IMG/VR virus record: IMGVR_UViG_3300045772_000033
Location: 1 to 64,000 of that record
Direction: 5' to 3' (one strand)
Length of the DNA: 64,000 nucleotides
From: a virus
Shown: positions 7,545-15,404 of the stretch, piece after piece
How the letters are laid out: each line of letters begins with the position of its first letter
Position numbering within the stretch: position 1 is the stretch's first letter
Position numbers and translations under genes: made by a program
The notes under the pieces: generated by a model
Told to the model about the DNA's origin: nothing
Seen by the model: only the letters and a program-made list of their open reading frames with translations
Database searches by the model: none

Positions 7545-8320
7545 ACCAAGAAATTGAATCCGTAAAACCGGCAATATCCGTCGTCCTCGATGACGGTGAC
7601 TTCATCATCAACTCGGTTGGGCCGATTGGCAAGGCCATGGCCCAGGCCATTCTTCCCCTCGCCTCTGCCGCGCGCAAAGTCACGATCATCTGCGATGGCT
7701 CGATGACAGTGATGAAGCGCGCTGCGGACGGCTTCGGACGGGTGCCGGAGCCATCGGGTTTGGCTGGCGAGCGACAAGCGGCATCACAGCAACAGGCCGC
7801 AGAGGCCAGACGGCCTGCGCTACCGTCTGCCCCTGACATCCAAGACCAGTTCGCTTCCGATCTCGAAGCGGGCCTCACAGGTGAACAGGCGATGGGAGAA
7901 TCTCCGGTGCCAACCCCCGGTCCCAGTGATCCGATCAAGATTCCCGCAACTCGGCGCAAGCCGCAAATCTTCCAGGATGCTGCCGCGCCGCCCGCGCCGG
8001 AGTTGGCTGAGGCTGAGATGGCTCAGCTTCTCGCCGAGGCAGCCCAAGCTGAGCAGGACGCGGCCAAAGTTACTGAGGACCGCCGATTTCAGGCGCAGCA
8101 GGCGGTACAGGCTGGACAGGAGCCTGCTGATGAGCCTGCTGAAGCCAAGCCCGCTCCACGCAAGCGTGAACCCAGGAAGCTTGCCACTACAGGCCGGCCT
8201 TGCGGACGTTGCGGCGGCGGTGGACAGATTGCCGGCGAAAGCGGATTCTCCGGGGCTTGCCCGGTTTGCCACGGTGAAGGCCAGGTCAAGACCTGGGACC
8301 GCGCGCTGAAGGTGATGTAA
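7541..8320 (+). CDS. hypothetical protein with C-terminal DnaJ-type zinc-finger-like CxxC pairs
   Basis: 259 aa. Residues 1-70 form a compact domain (SVVLDDGDFIINSVGPIGKA). The middle is a long low-complexity A/E/Q/P stretch, probably helical or disordered. The C-terminus has GRPCGRCGGGGQIAG and ACPVCHGEGQV, two CxxCxGxG-like knuckles as in DnaJ zinc fingers, which should bind one zinc ion. Function unknown; it could be a chaperone-like or nucleic-acid-binding adaptor. ATGA overlap with the preceding gene. Confidence 0.6.
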   Translation: MNQEIESVKPAISVVLDDGDFIINSVGPIGKAMAQAILPLASAARKVTIICDGSMTVMKRAADGFGRVPEPSGLAGERQAASQQQAAEARRPALPSAPDIQDQFASDLEAGLTGEQAMGESPVPTPGPSDPIKIPATRRKPQIFQDAAAPPAPELAEAEMAQLLAEAAQAEQDAAKVTEDRRFQAQQAVQAGQEPADEPAEAKPAPRKREPRKLATTGRPCGRCGGGGQIAGESGFSGACPVCHGEGQVKTWDRALKVM

Positions 8321-8323
8321 GCG

Positions 8324-8656
8324 ATGAACGGCGAAGATTGGACCAGTTACGAGTTTCAGCCCGCGCCGCGAGACCTGCTGTGCCAGTTCCGCGGTCATGC
8401 AGGGTTCGTGAAATCGGATGGCGTTTTTGTTGGCCCAGTATGCACAGGCTACGCCAAGGACTTTTCGCCATACTGCAACGTCCATGGCATCGAATGGAAT
8501 TTGACCGGGATTGCGCGCGAGCAGTTGGATCGGATGCCAGAAGAGGTCAGGCGGCAGGTGATGCCTTTAGCGGGTTGGCGGCAAATGCTGAACGGCCTGG
8601 TGGGAAACGAGCTGGCACCTTCACAGGCAGAGGTAGATGCGATGGTGGCGATATAG
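8324..8656 (+). CDS. hypothetical protein
   Basis: 110 aa, three bases after the previous stop. No family recognised. It contains three cysteines (LLCQFRGH, VCTGYAKDF, YCNVHG) that could bind metal, and a C-terminal helical part (IAREQLDRMPEEVRRQVM). A second, longer reading frame over the same bases (8338-8697) lacks coding character and was not used. Confidence 0.5.
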   Translation: MNGEDWTSYEFQPAPRDLLCQFRGHAGFVKSDGVFVGPVCTGYAKDFSPYCNVHGIEWNLTGIAREQLDRMPEEVRRQVMPLAGWRQMLNGLVGNELAPSQAEVDAMVAI

Positions 8657-8770
8657 CAGATGTGCTGCGTGTCTATGCTCATGGGTGTGTTTTCTGATTG
8701 CTTGGGCGGAATGCGTCTGTCCAGATTGTGGTATTCTTAGTTGCGAACGAATAAGAGGATGATCTCCCCC

Positions 8771-9370
8771 ATGTCCACCGTCTCCGAATCCGCTCTCCCC
8801 CACTGCACGAACCCGCAGCACCCCCGTGGTATGCCGACGCGCATGATCTTTCTCCAGACAAAGGACCATGCGCACGTCTTCGGCTGCCAGGCTTGCCGCG
8901 ACGTGAATCACAAGCTCTCAATCCGGGTGATGACCGAGCAGTTATACAAGCGGGAGGTTCGGAAATCGCTCGCTCCGGGACAACTATTGCAAGGGCCAAT
9001 GCAGCGCCGTCGGCGTTCGCCGTACGAGATCGACCGGATGCGGGAGATGAGCTTGGACGCTCGGCGGGTTCGCGAGGCGGTCCAAGCGTTTGACTGGGAC
9101 TCGGAGCATAACCGCACGAAGGACGGCAAGTACGAATTGGTCGAGTACCGCCAACTAGGCAACGGCGCGGTTCAGATACAGATGGCGGTCGGCGGCAAAC
9201 TTTGCCCGCAGATGGACGACCACATCGCCAGCCGGGAAGAGTTCCGAACCGAGGAAGCGTACTGGCGCCGTGTGGCCCGTGGATCGGAAACGATGCTGCA
9301 TCTCTACGGCGACCCCAGAAATCCGCTGTCGCCGGAAGAGTCAGCGCAACGAGAGAAGGAGACGTATTGA
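8771..9370 (+). CDS. zinc-ribbon-like protein, paralogue 1
   Basis: 199 aa. The N-terminal 60 residues follow CTNPQHPRGM ... FLQTKDHAHVFGCQACRD ... SIRVMTE, a Cys/His set (C-x5-H ... H ... C-x2-C) likely to bind zinc. The same pattern recurs in the gene at 9372. The remainder (RRRRSPYEIDRMREMSL onward) is charged and unrecognised. ATG at 8771 is preferred, with AGAGGA 11 bases upstream; ATG 8759 is possible. The gene ends in a 27-bp sequence repeated downstream. Confidence 0.6.
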   Translation: MSTVSESALPHCTNPQHPRGMPTRMIFLQTKDHAHVFGCQACRDVNHKLSIRVMTEQLYKREVRKSLAPGQLLQGPMQRRRRSPYEIDRMREMSLDARRVREAVQAFDWDSEHNRTKDGKYELVEYRQLGNGAVQIQMAVGGKLCPQMDDHIASREEFRTEEAYWRRVARGSETMLHLYGDPRNPLSPEESAQREKETY

Positions 9371-10004
9371 TATGGCAAACATGAGCAGGCGTTTGTTTTC
9401 GCAGTTGATGGCAACAGGAATTGTCAGCCTAGCCGGTTCAGCAAGCGGATTTGCTGGTGCCCAGAAGTTATCCGGTGATTCGCAATCAAAAGCGCCCGAT
9501 TGCACTAGCGATAAGCATCCGATTGACTCCCCCAGAGAAATGATGTTCTTGGGGAACGAGGGTCACGTTAATGTCTATGGGTGCCGTGTGTGTTGGGATA
9601 CAAATCGTGAGCAATCCATTCGTGTGGTGACTGATCCAGAGTACCAGCGATACGTTAGGGGTAATCTAGCCAAGCAAGGTCGGTTGTTGAATAAATTACA
9701 CGTGCGCGCGATACCCGGTAAGCGCCCAAGCGAACTGTATGTTAGTGGGCGCATACATGGTAGCTTTGGCCCAATTTCCTGAAGAACTGATTCGGCGCAA
9801 CGAGAGAAGGAGACGTACTGAGATCGAAGTTTGCCGGGGACCGATGGTTCCGGGAGATAATTCGTGAAAGGGCTTAAGAGTACCGGGTTAGCCCGGAGGT
9901 TGCAGCAAGTGGCCCGCACTGCCACCCACCGAACCGCTGTGGGTGTAGCTCAGAAATCACGATACCCGGCAAGCAATACGCAGTGCGAACAGGAGACGTA
10001 TTGA
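9344..10004 (+). repeat. dispersed 27-bp direct repeat marking duplicated gene ends
   Basis: A 27-bp unit beginning GCGCAACGAGAGAAGG occurs at 9344-9370 and at 9795-9821 with one mismatch. A shortened copy (GCGAAC then AGGAGACGTATTGA) lies at 9985-10004. A second short repeat, CGATACCCGG(T/C)AAGC, occurs at 9709-9723 and 9960-9974. Each 27-bp copy holds a stop codon preceded by GGAGA, which would serve as the ribosome-binding site of the following small gene. The set looks like the remains of tandem duplication of a small-gene cassette. Confidence 0.75.
9372..9782 (+). CDS. exported zinc-ribbon-like protein, paralogue 2, with Tat-type signal
   Basis: 136 aa. MANMSRRLFSQLMATGIVS then a small-residue stretch ending GFAGAQ is a twin-arginine type export signal (SRRLF) with probable cleavage before Gln. 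The mature part CTSDKHPIDS ... FLGNEGHVNVYGCRVCWD ... SIRVVTD matches the N-terminal domain of the protein at 8771 in spacing and residues. The signal suggests export of a folded, metal-loaded protein. Starts at 9372 or 9381 are both possible; GGAGA about 9-14 bases upstream supports 9372. Function unknown. Confidence 0.6.
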   Translation: MANMSRRLFSQLMATGIVSLAGSASGFAGAQKLSGDSQSKAPDCTSDKHPIDSPREMMFLGNEGHVNVYGCRVCWDTNREQSIRVVTDPEYQRYVRGNLAKQGRLLNKLHVRAIPGKRPSELYVSGRIHGSFGPIS

Positions 10005-10229
10005 GATGAAGCATCCAAAATTTGTTCAACTGGTGTCGTTTGGTTACTCAAACGCAACCGCGCCAGAATCCGGAGTTGTGCCTTCTGTCGCGCTACGTCG
10101 CGATGCTCTAATAGCCCCTGGCTGAAGATGGTTCAGTATGGCATTGGTTAGGTCGTGAATGGCAATACTTGTGTGATGATGACAAGTCACAAACAACGTG
10201 AAGAAGAAAAGTGCTAAGGAGAAGCGAGT
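9783..10229. other. sparse region with decayed gene copies
   Basis: 447 bases with only one small ORF (10006-10125). It contains the second and third copies of the 27-bp repeat and a repeat of CGATACCCGG-AAGC, suggesting it is what remains of one or two lost copies of the small-gene cassette. No RNA gene, promoter or terminator was recognised. Confidence 0.5.
10006..10125 (+). CDS. small ORF after the third repeat copy
   Basis: 39 aa (starts MKHPKFVQLVSFGY). It follows AGGAGA at 9991-9996, carried by the third repeat copy, so it has a plausible ribosome-binding site. No family recognised. It could be a decayed cassette gene; coding status is uncertain. Confidence 0.3.
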   Translation: MKHPKFVQLVSFGYSNATAPESGVVPSVALRRDALIAPG

Positions 10230-10460
10230 ATGAAACCAAAAATAAGTTGGGCCGAGTTACACAAAATCTATGACCGCAATTGTGAAATCTGCGGGTCACT
10301 CATTGAGCTAAAGGACTGCCCGCCTGGTCCGTGGGAGGGTGGAAAAGCATTGAGCCATCCAAGCGGTTCTTGCGAACGCAGCGGCAAGTGGTTTGCTGGT
10401 CTGGAACATAAACCGGGCCTGGGCGGGTGCCCAGGGCTGGTGGAATTGAGGATGAGGTGA
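10230..10460 (+). CDS. small Cys-rich hypothetical protein
   Basis: 76 aa, with a good ribosome-binding site (AAGGAG) upstream. NCEICGSLIELKDCPPG gives C-x2-C plus further cysteines (SCERSG, GGCPG), suggesting a small metal-binding knuckle. Family unknown. It lies among other short Cys-rich genes. Confidence 0.5.
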   Translation: MKPKISWAELHKIYDRNCEICGSLIELKDCPPGPWEGGKALSHPSGSCERSGKWFAGLEHKPGLGGCPGLVELRMR

Positions 10461-10467
10461 TTTGAGT

Positions 10468-10713
10468 ATGACTTATAAAAATGGACGCGAAGCAAAGAAC
10501 GGCGACAGGGTAATTTGGTTGCCACCGTATAGAGGCGCAAGACTAGCCCCTATATTCGATGTCACTGAAGATAGCCTGCATGGCCACGCAAAATTCATTG
10601 TGGAAGATCCGTTGCCTTTGTATGTAAACCTTGGGGAATGCCTCCATGTTGACGACGCGATAGCGGCATTGTCAAAAGGTGTGCCGGACGTAACCAAAAT
10701 TGCAGAACTCTAG
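10468..10713 (+). CDS. small hypothetical protein
   Basis: 81 aa from the ATG at 10468; an in-frame TTG at 10462 is an alternative. TYKNGREAKNGDRVIWLPPY followed by beta strands suggests a small barrel, similar to short phage proteins that begin with a K-N-G-x-E-A-x-x-G-D-x-V pattern. Function unknown. Confidence 0.55.
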   Translation: MTYKNGREAKNGDRVIWLPPYRGARLAPIFDVTEDSLHGHAKFIVEDPLPLYVNLGECLHVDDAIAALSKGVPDVTKIAEL

Positions 10714-10737
10714 CCATCAACCCTGAAAGGACCAACA

Positions 10738-11310
10738 ATGTCACGACTCGCAGCAGTCACCACAGGCCAGCCCACGCAAGGGCTGGGTGCCGTTCCGGCC
10801 CGCCAGCAGCACGCATCCCCTCTTCTCGCCCAGTACGCTGAGGCCAAGGCAGCCGAAGAATCTGCTGCTCCGCCCGATCTTTCCCTCCCGGCCAACTCCC
10901 CGCGCAATCACTACGCGGCCCAGCGGTTTTCCGCCGCGGCGACATGGCTGTCGCTCACGGCGACGGAGCTGGAAGTCAGGCAGCATTTCAAGTCGATTCC
11001 CGTCCAGACCGGCCTGGAGACGTTGGCCCGGATGCGCCACCAGTGCAATCTGGCGGCCGAGACGTTGCAGGGCCGGATGGACGAGCAGAACACGGAGCGC
11101 TGCACCGGCTGTGGAAAGACATTGGAAGAGTGTCACAAATCAGCGTGGTTGATGCAGGGCAGTGACATGGACGCCGAGACGGGCGTGCCTGTTCCGTATC
11201 GCTTTTGCGGCCCACTCTGCATTCGTGAGCGTAATCGTGAAAGGATGCTTCCACCTGAACAGCGCGAAAAGAAGCGGTTTGACGGCCAGGAAATGGGAGA
11301 CATTTTGTGA
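10738..11310 (+). CDS. hypothetical protein with Cys cluster
   Basis: 190 aa. The Ala-rich N-terminus is followed by a helical region (TATELEVRQHFKSIPV). A C-terminal half contains CTGCGKTLEECHKSAW and FCGPLCIRERNRERM, a four-Cys arrangement typical of treble-clef or ribbon zinc sites. It is preceded by AAAGGA. No family named. The stop overlaps the GTG of the homing endonuclease gene at 11307. Confidence 0.55.
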   Translation: MSRLAAVTTGQPTQGLGAVPARQQHASPLLAQYAEAKAAEESAAPPDLSLPANSPRNHYAAQRFSAAATWLSLTATELEVRQHFKSIPVQTGLETLARMRHQCNLAAETLQGRMDEQNTERCTGCGKTLEECHKSAWLMQGSDMDAETGVPVPYRFCGPLCIRERNRERMLPPEQREKKRFDGQEMGDIL

Positions 11311-11873
11311 GTTTTCCGCTAAGTCTCCTACACACGTTCAAGAAGCTGATTCCTGTTCGCAAAGGGTGGGTTGCCGATGGCATCGGTTACATCCCTCTGA
11401 CCAAGGGACTGCTGGCTATCGTCGATCCAGAGTGGGTTCCGTTGCTGGAGCAGTATAACTGGTGTGCGGTATTAGATGCCAGATCAGGAGGGTATTATGC
11501 CAAGAGGACACCTTCCAGGAGTTCTGGGTTGCCACGGCAGCACATAAACATGGCTCGCGTGATTCTGGGAATGGACCTTTACAGTACGGATCTTGTGCCA
11601 GATCACATCAACAAAAACAAACTGGACAACCGTAGCGTCAATCTACGAGTGGCCACTAAGGCTGAAAATTTAAGAAACCGAGGCATCCAAAGAAACAGCA
11701 CTACTGGTCTCACGGGAGCCTACCTTGACAAGCGGTGGAACCGATACACCGCACGAATAAAGTTCAACCGCAAGTACATACACTTGGGCTGCTTTGCCAC
11801 TGCGCAAGAAGCCCACGAACGGTATTGCGAAGCAGCCCGCAAACTTCACGGCGAGTTCTACTGTGCCGGTTGA
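11307..11873 (+). CDS. HNH homing endonuclease with AP2-type DNA-binding domain
   Basis: 188 aa, GTG start. The N-terminal module IPLTKGLLAIVDPEWVPLL is followed by the HNH core VPDHINKNKLDNRSVNLRVA. The C-terminal AP2-like domain has TGLTGAYLDKRWNRYTARI then HLGCFATAQEAHERY. This domain order is standard for free-standing phage HNH-AP2 endonucleases, which nick DNA and spread by homing. It sits just ahead of the terminase, itself carrying an intein. Confidence 0.88.
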   Translation: MSFPLSLLHTFKKLIPVRKGWVADGIGYIPLTKGLLAIVDPEWVPLLEQYNWCAVLDARSGGYYAKRTPSRSSGLPRQHINMARVILGMDLYSTDLVPDHINKNKLDNRSVNLRVATKAENLRNRGIQRNSTTGLTGAYLDKRWNRYTARIKFNRKYIHLGCFATAQEAHERYCEAARKLHGEFYCAG

Positions 11874-11888
11874 GAAAGGATAAACAGT

Positions 11889-12206
11889 ATGAACGGTGAT
11901 CCAGATCGGTACGCCCCTCCCGCTTGTATGACGCTCATGCAAGATCGCGTCGCTAAGCTCTCCCTCGGTCCCAATGATCTCATCATTGTGAGGGACGAAG
12001 GTGATATGTCAACTTTCCTCGAAATGACGCAGCAGGGCGTCGGATTCTCTCCCTTCGCGAATCCGGTCATTTTGGTCCGCGGCGGGCTGGAGAAGGCGAC
12101 GCGGCAGGATTTGCTGGAGGCTCTGTCGGTGATCGATCAGACAACTGAGGGAGTTAGCCGGATCATCACGGATTTGAATGCGCCTGCGTTGAAAAGGGTG
12201 CAGTGA
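11889..12206 (+). CDS. hypothetical protein upstream of terminase
   Basis: 105 aa, not recognised. An alpha/beta pattern (NDLIIVRDEGDMSTFLEM, NPVILVRGGLEKATRQDLLE) suggests a small domain. Its stop overlaps the start of the next gene. It occupies the place where a small terminase subunit is often found, but no helix-turn-helix is visible. Confidence 0.5.
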   Translation: MNGDPDRYAPPACMTLMQDRVAKLSLGPNDLIIVRDEGDMSTFLEMTQQGVGFSPFANPVILVRGGLEKATRQDLLEALSVIDQTTEGVSRIITDLNAPALKRVQ

Positions 12207-12496
12207 TGAATTCTGTCTCTCCGGTTCTCACCAGCGCAGAAGTTCCCGTCGAGCAGGTCATTGCGCTCGATCAGCCTCAGTATTTGCCGATTATCGTCGC
12301 GCGGACCTGGTTCACCGGGGGCGCCCCCATGACAGGTTCACCGGCGTCATTCACGCGCTACAGGCTGTCACCCGCCGAGCGCGCACTTGTCGCCGCTGGA
12401 GCCGATTTGATTTTGGGCCAGCCCCACCACGGGCTAATGATGCCGGTTTCGTTGCAGTTGGCTATGCCGGGAGAGTACCCTGAGTCAAATCAGTAA
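12206..12496 (+). CDS. hypothetical protein coupled to terminase
   Basis: 96 aa. The ATG at 12206 overlaps the preceding stop; a GTG at 12203 is also possible. DQPQYLPIIVAR, then FTRYRLSPAERALVAAGADLILGQ, resembles small phage proteins encoded beside terminase genes. Function unknown. Its TAA stop (12494-12496) overlaps the ribosome-binding site of the terminase, in the same reading frame. Confidence 0.55.
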   Translation: MNSVSPVLTSAEVPVEQVIALDQPQYLPIIVARTWFTGGAPMTGSPASFTRYRLSPAERALVAAGADLILGQPHHGLMMPVSLQLAMPGEYPESNQ

Positions 12497-12508
12497 AGGA
12501 GCATTCTC

Positions 12509-15394
12509 ATTCCCCTCGATTTAAATCACGTTGAGAAATTCTTCCGGCGGCTCAAAATTCGTGACCGTGATGACGGGGCTTTTATCCCATTTACGCTTCG
12601 CCCGCAGCAGCAGGAAATTTTTCAACTCGCTAAGGAGCATCTAGCGCGTCGTCGGCGACTATACATCATATTCCTCAAAGCAAGGCGTTTAGGAATATCT
12701 ACGATTGCGACGGGCTTGGGGCAAGCGCACTGTATCGCTCACCCAGGCTCCATGGCGCGTTGTGTTGCGCAAAACGCTAAGGTAGCCGCTGCCAATTTCG
12801 ATATGGCCAGTAGCTTCTTTAAAGACTGCCGTGATCTTTATCCTGGCGCGCCTAAGCCCACCAAGTCAGTCTTAATATGGCCACATTCCGATGGGCACGA
12901 CTCAACCTTTGAGCATCATACAGCGGCTACCGTCCATGGCCAGCGTGGGCTCACTTCCTCGTTTCTGCACATGACTGAGGCCGCTTTCTACGAAAGGGAA
13001 GGGGTTTTTACTTCTCTGATGAACACGTTGAGTATGGATAAAAATAACATCTGCTTAGTGGAGACTACAGCTCACGGAATGGAAGGGCCGGGTGAGGCGT
13101 ACTATCAATACTGGGAAGCGGCGATGGCCGGCGACAACGAGTTTCTTCCTATTTTTCTTCCGTGGTGGGAAGATCCTGCGTACATTCTTCCTGCTGAGTT
13201 AGCTCAGGATGCCCCGCGTGACGAGTATGAAAAGTTTTTGATGAGCGGCATCAAGCATTGGAAGACAGGAAAAACAGTTTACCTCGGTAAGGATCGCATT
13301 GCCTGGTTCCGTGAAACTCTTTCGGCACGGTGCGAAGGAATCTTGGAGAAGTGGCGTGAGGAAATGCCCTCGACTCCAGAAGAAGCCTTTGTTGCTACCG
13401 GCAACCCGGCTTTCACCATCGAGGAGATGCAATTCGCGCAGAATGCCATTGTAAAAATCCCGTGGCAGGGCCGGTGTGTGCTGACCGCCGATCAAAAACA
13501 CGGCCAACTTCAAAAAGGAACAGATGGCCCGCTTGTCGTCTATGAGACCCCACAAAAAGGTCATCATTACTTCGCCGGCGTGGACTCAGCGCGCGGCGAA
13601 GAATCCACGATGGCTCCCGGCGATTATGCGGCAATAGTGGTCTGGAACGCTGAAACTGGCGACTTAGCGGCAAGGTATGTGTCGCGTGTTTCTCCGGAAG
13701 AGTTGGCCCCTGTGTCCGCCGCACTCGGATATTATTTCAACGGTGCGATGCTGAACGTTGAGCTGAACAACATCGGATACGTGACGATGAAGGCTTTGCG
13801 CGACACCTACTATTACCCCAATCAGTATCTCTGGAAAGGTCGCGATGATCGTAAGGACAGGTCAAAACAAGGCCAGGCTTACGGCTTTGAGACCAGTGAT
13901 CGCTACCGCAAGATGATGTTCTCGCTGTTTCGCACAGCGTTGCATGAAAAAAGAGTTGTGACCAAAGACAAAATCTTCGTCGATCAGATGAAGAAGGCCA
14001 AGCTGGAGATGAACTGGCGGTGGACTGTTTCGGTTGGCCACGACGATGTTTTGATGTGCCTCAATCCAAAGGAGTTAGTGGAAACTGAGGCCGGTTTTAA
14101 ACCTATAAGCGAGATTCGTTCGAGTGATCTTGTGCGGACGCACACAGGTGAAATTCATCAGGTTCAAGGTGTCATGTCTCGTGAAGTGAATGAGGAGATG
14201 GTTCACGTCGGAGTGATGGGAAATTCTGAACCTGTGCGAACGACGGGCAACCATCCTTACTACGTGTGCCGGTACGAGTGGACCCGGCTGAAGGGCACGC
14301 GTAAAGTCACCAAGAATCAAGTTGAGTTCGCATCGTGGAAAGCTGCCGTAGACTTGCGTCTAGGGGACTCGGTCCTGTTTCCAAAGCGGAAGAGCTTGCC
14401 GTCGGCCAGACTCCCCGGCGATCAGTTGTGGATTCTCGGTTGGTATTTAGCCGAGGGATCGTCTTGTCCGCGTACTCGCAAGGGGAAGATGGGCCGTGGA
14501 GTTGCGTTCAGCCTAAGTTCAGCAGAACGAGATGTGGCGAAACGGCTATGTGAAGTGTTGCTCAAATACGATCCACCTAGCCGCTCTAACCAAAAGCCTC
14601 CACGTGTTCAAGAGATAGCGGGTAAGAACGCAATTCGAGTGGTCTACTCTTCGCGCTATTGGCACGGTTTCTTTACGAAGCTCGCGGGAGGATTGCAACA
14701 GGTTCGGAAAATTCATCCCTCTGTTTACAATTGCTCCGGGCTGTTACCGCTGGCGGGAGCGTTCATGTCAGGCGATGGATCACAACCGAGGGGGCAACGC
14801 AACGCGATCCATGCGAGTAGTACCTCGCGTGTACTAATTCATCAGATCAGGCAGATATTGATCGATGAGGGAATCTGGGCCACCATCAGCAAGCCGAAGA
14901 GCCAGGACATTTGGACTCTATGCGCCTCCGCCGAGTTCATCGAGCGATTTGTTGGCATATCGAAGTTTCATTCTGTAGAGCGGAAATTTCACAAACGGCA
15001 CGTTGTTGAGACGGACGAGGGCTTCTGGGCGCCGATCAAATCTCTGGAACTGGTTCCTTACTCAGGTCCGGTGTTTAATCTCGACGTTGAGGGGGATCAT
15101 ACTTATCAGGCACAGGGAGTGGCGGTTCACAACTCAGGATTTCTCGGTTGGATCGCTTTAGAACAAAATCACCCGGCCCCTTGCCGATCCATCGCCCCCC
15201 GTAATGTCATGCTCACCAAAGAGGAGATTGAAAACGCCGGTTTCTCTCCGGTGCGCGGTCAGATGCCTGAATGGTTGCGAGATCCGAGTGTGACGGGTTC
15301 AGGGATGCTGCTGACCAGTGGGAACGATCACCTGAAGAAGCTGGAAATCTACAGTAAGAAAAAGCAGCAGCGAAACCGCCTTGAATGGGTCTAG
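12509..15394 (+). CDS. large terminase subunit with in-frame intein and non-standard start
   Basis: About 961 aa as translated; about 602 aa after removal of a 359-aa intein. The ATPase part has the Walker-A-like IIFLKARRLGISTIA, within the first 65 residues, and Walker B-like FLHMTEAAFYE. The nuclease part has FAGVDSARGEE (first Asp) and SVGHDDVLM, interrupted by the intein, before SGFLGWIALEQ. No ATG, GTG or TTG occurs in frame between the upstream stop (12494) and 12716, yet the conserved ATPase motif lies in that stretch. The best start is ATT at 12509, seven bases after a perfect AAGGAG (12496-12501). The enzyme packages DNA into the prohead. Confidence 0.9.
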   Translation: MPLDLNHVEKFFRRLKIRDRDDGAFIPFTLRPQQQEIFQLAKEHLARRRRLYIIFLKARRLGISTIATGLGQAHCIAHPGSMARCVAQNAKVAAANFDMASSFFKDCRDLYPGAPKPTKSVLIWPHSDGHDSTFEHHTAATVHGQRGLTSSFLHMTEAAFYEREGVFTSLMNTLSMDKNNICLVETTAHGMEGPGEAYYQYWEAAMAGDNEFLPIFLPWWEDPAYILPAELAQDAPRDEYEKFLMSGIKHWKTGKTVYLGKDRIAWFRETLSARCEGILEKWREEMPSTPEEAFVATGNPAFTIEEMQFAQNAIVKIPWQGRCVLTADQKHGQLQKGTDGPLVVYETPQKGHHYFAGVDSARGEESTMAPGDYAAIVVWNAETGDLAARYVSRVSPEELAPVSAALGYYFNGAMLNVELNNIGYVTMKALRDTYYYPNQYLWKGRDDRKDRSKQGQAYGFETSDRYRKMMFSLFRTALHEKRVVTKDKIFVDQMKKAKLEMNWRWTVSVGHDDVLMCLNPKELVETEAGFKPISEIRSSDLVRTHTGEIHQVQGVMSREVNEEMVHVGVMGNSEPVRTTGNHPYYVCRYEWTRLKGTRKVTKNQVEFASWKAAVDLRLGDSVLFPKRKSLPSARLPGDQLWILGWYLAEGSSCPRTRKGKMGRGVAFSLSSAERDVAKRLCEVLLKYDPPSRSNQKPPRVQEIAGKNAIRVVYSSRYWHGFFTKLAGGLQQVRKIHPSVYNCSGLLPLAGAFMSGDGSQPRGQRNAIHASSTSRVLIHQIRQILIDEGIWATISKPKSQDIWTLCASAEFIERFVGISKFHSVERKFHKRHVVETDEGFWAPIKSLELVPYSGPVFNLDVEGDHTYQAQGVAVHNSGFLGWIALEQNHPAPCRSIAPRNVMLTKEEIENAGFSPVRGQMPEWLRDPSVTGSGMLLTSGNDHLKKLEIYSKKKQQRNRLEWV
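14057..15133 (+). mobile_element. intein with LAGLIDADG endonuclease in terminase
   Basis: 359 residues from Cys1 (CLNPKELVETEAGFKPISEI, splicing block A) to a C-terminal FNLDVEGDHTYQAQGVAVHN followed by Ser+1. Block B is TTGNHPYYV. Two dodecapeptide motifs of a LAGLIDADG homing endonuclease are visible: LGWYLAEGS and LAGAFMSGDGS. Nucleophile Cys1, the block B His, the penultimate His, terminal Asn and Ser+1 are all present, so protein splicing should work. It interrupts the terminase immediately after the catalytic HDD of the nuclease domain. Confidence 0.93.
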
Positions 15395-15404
15395 GAGAGT
15401 GGAG

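Noticed and set aside
9945-9965. tRNA-like GTGTAGCTCAGAAATC motif
   Set aside because: No acceptor pairing, anticodon arm or T arm can be drawn around it.
12716-12718. TTG start for the large terminase
   Set aside because: It would remove the conserved ATPase motif encoded just upstream.
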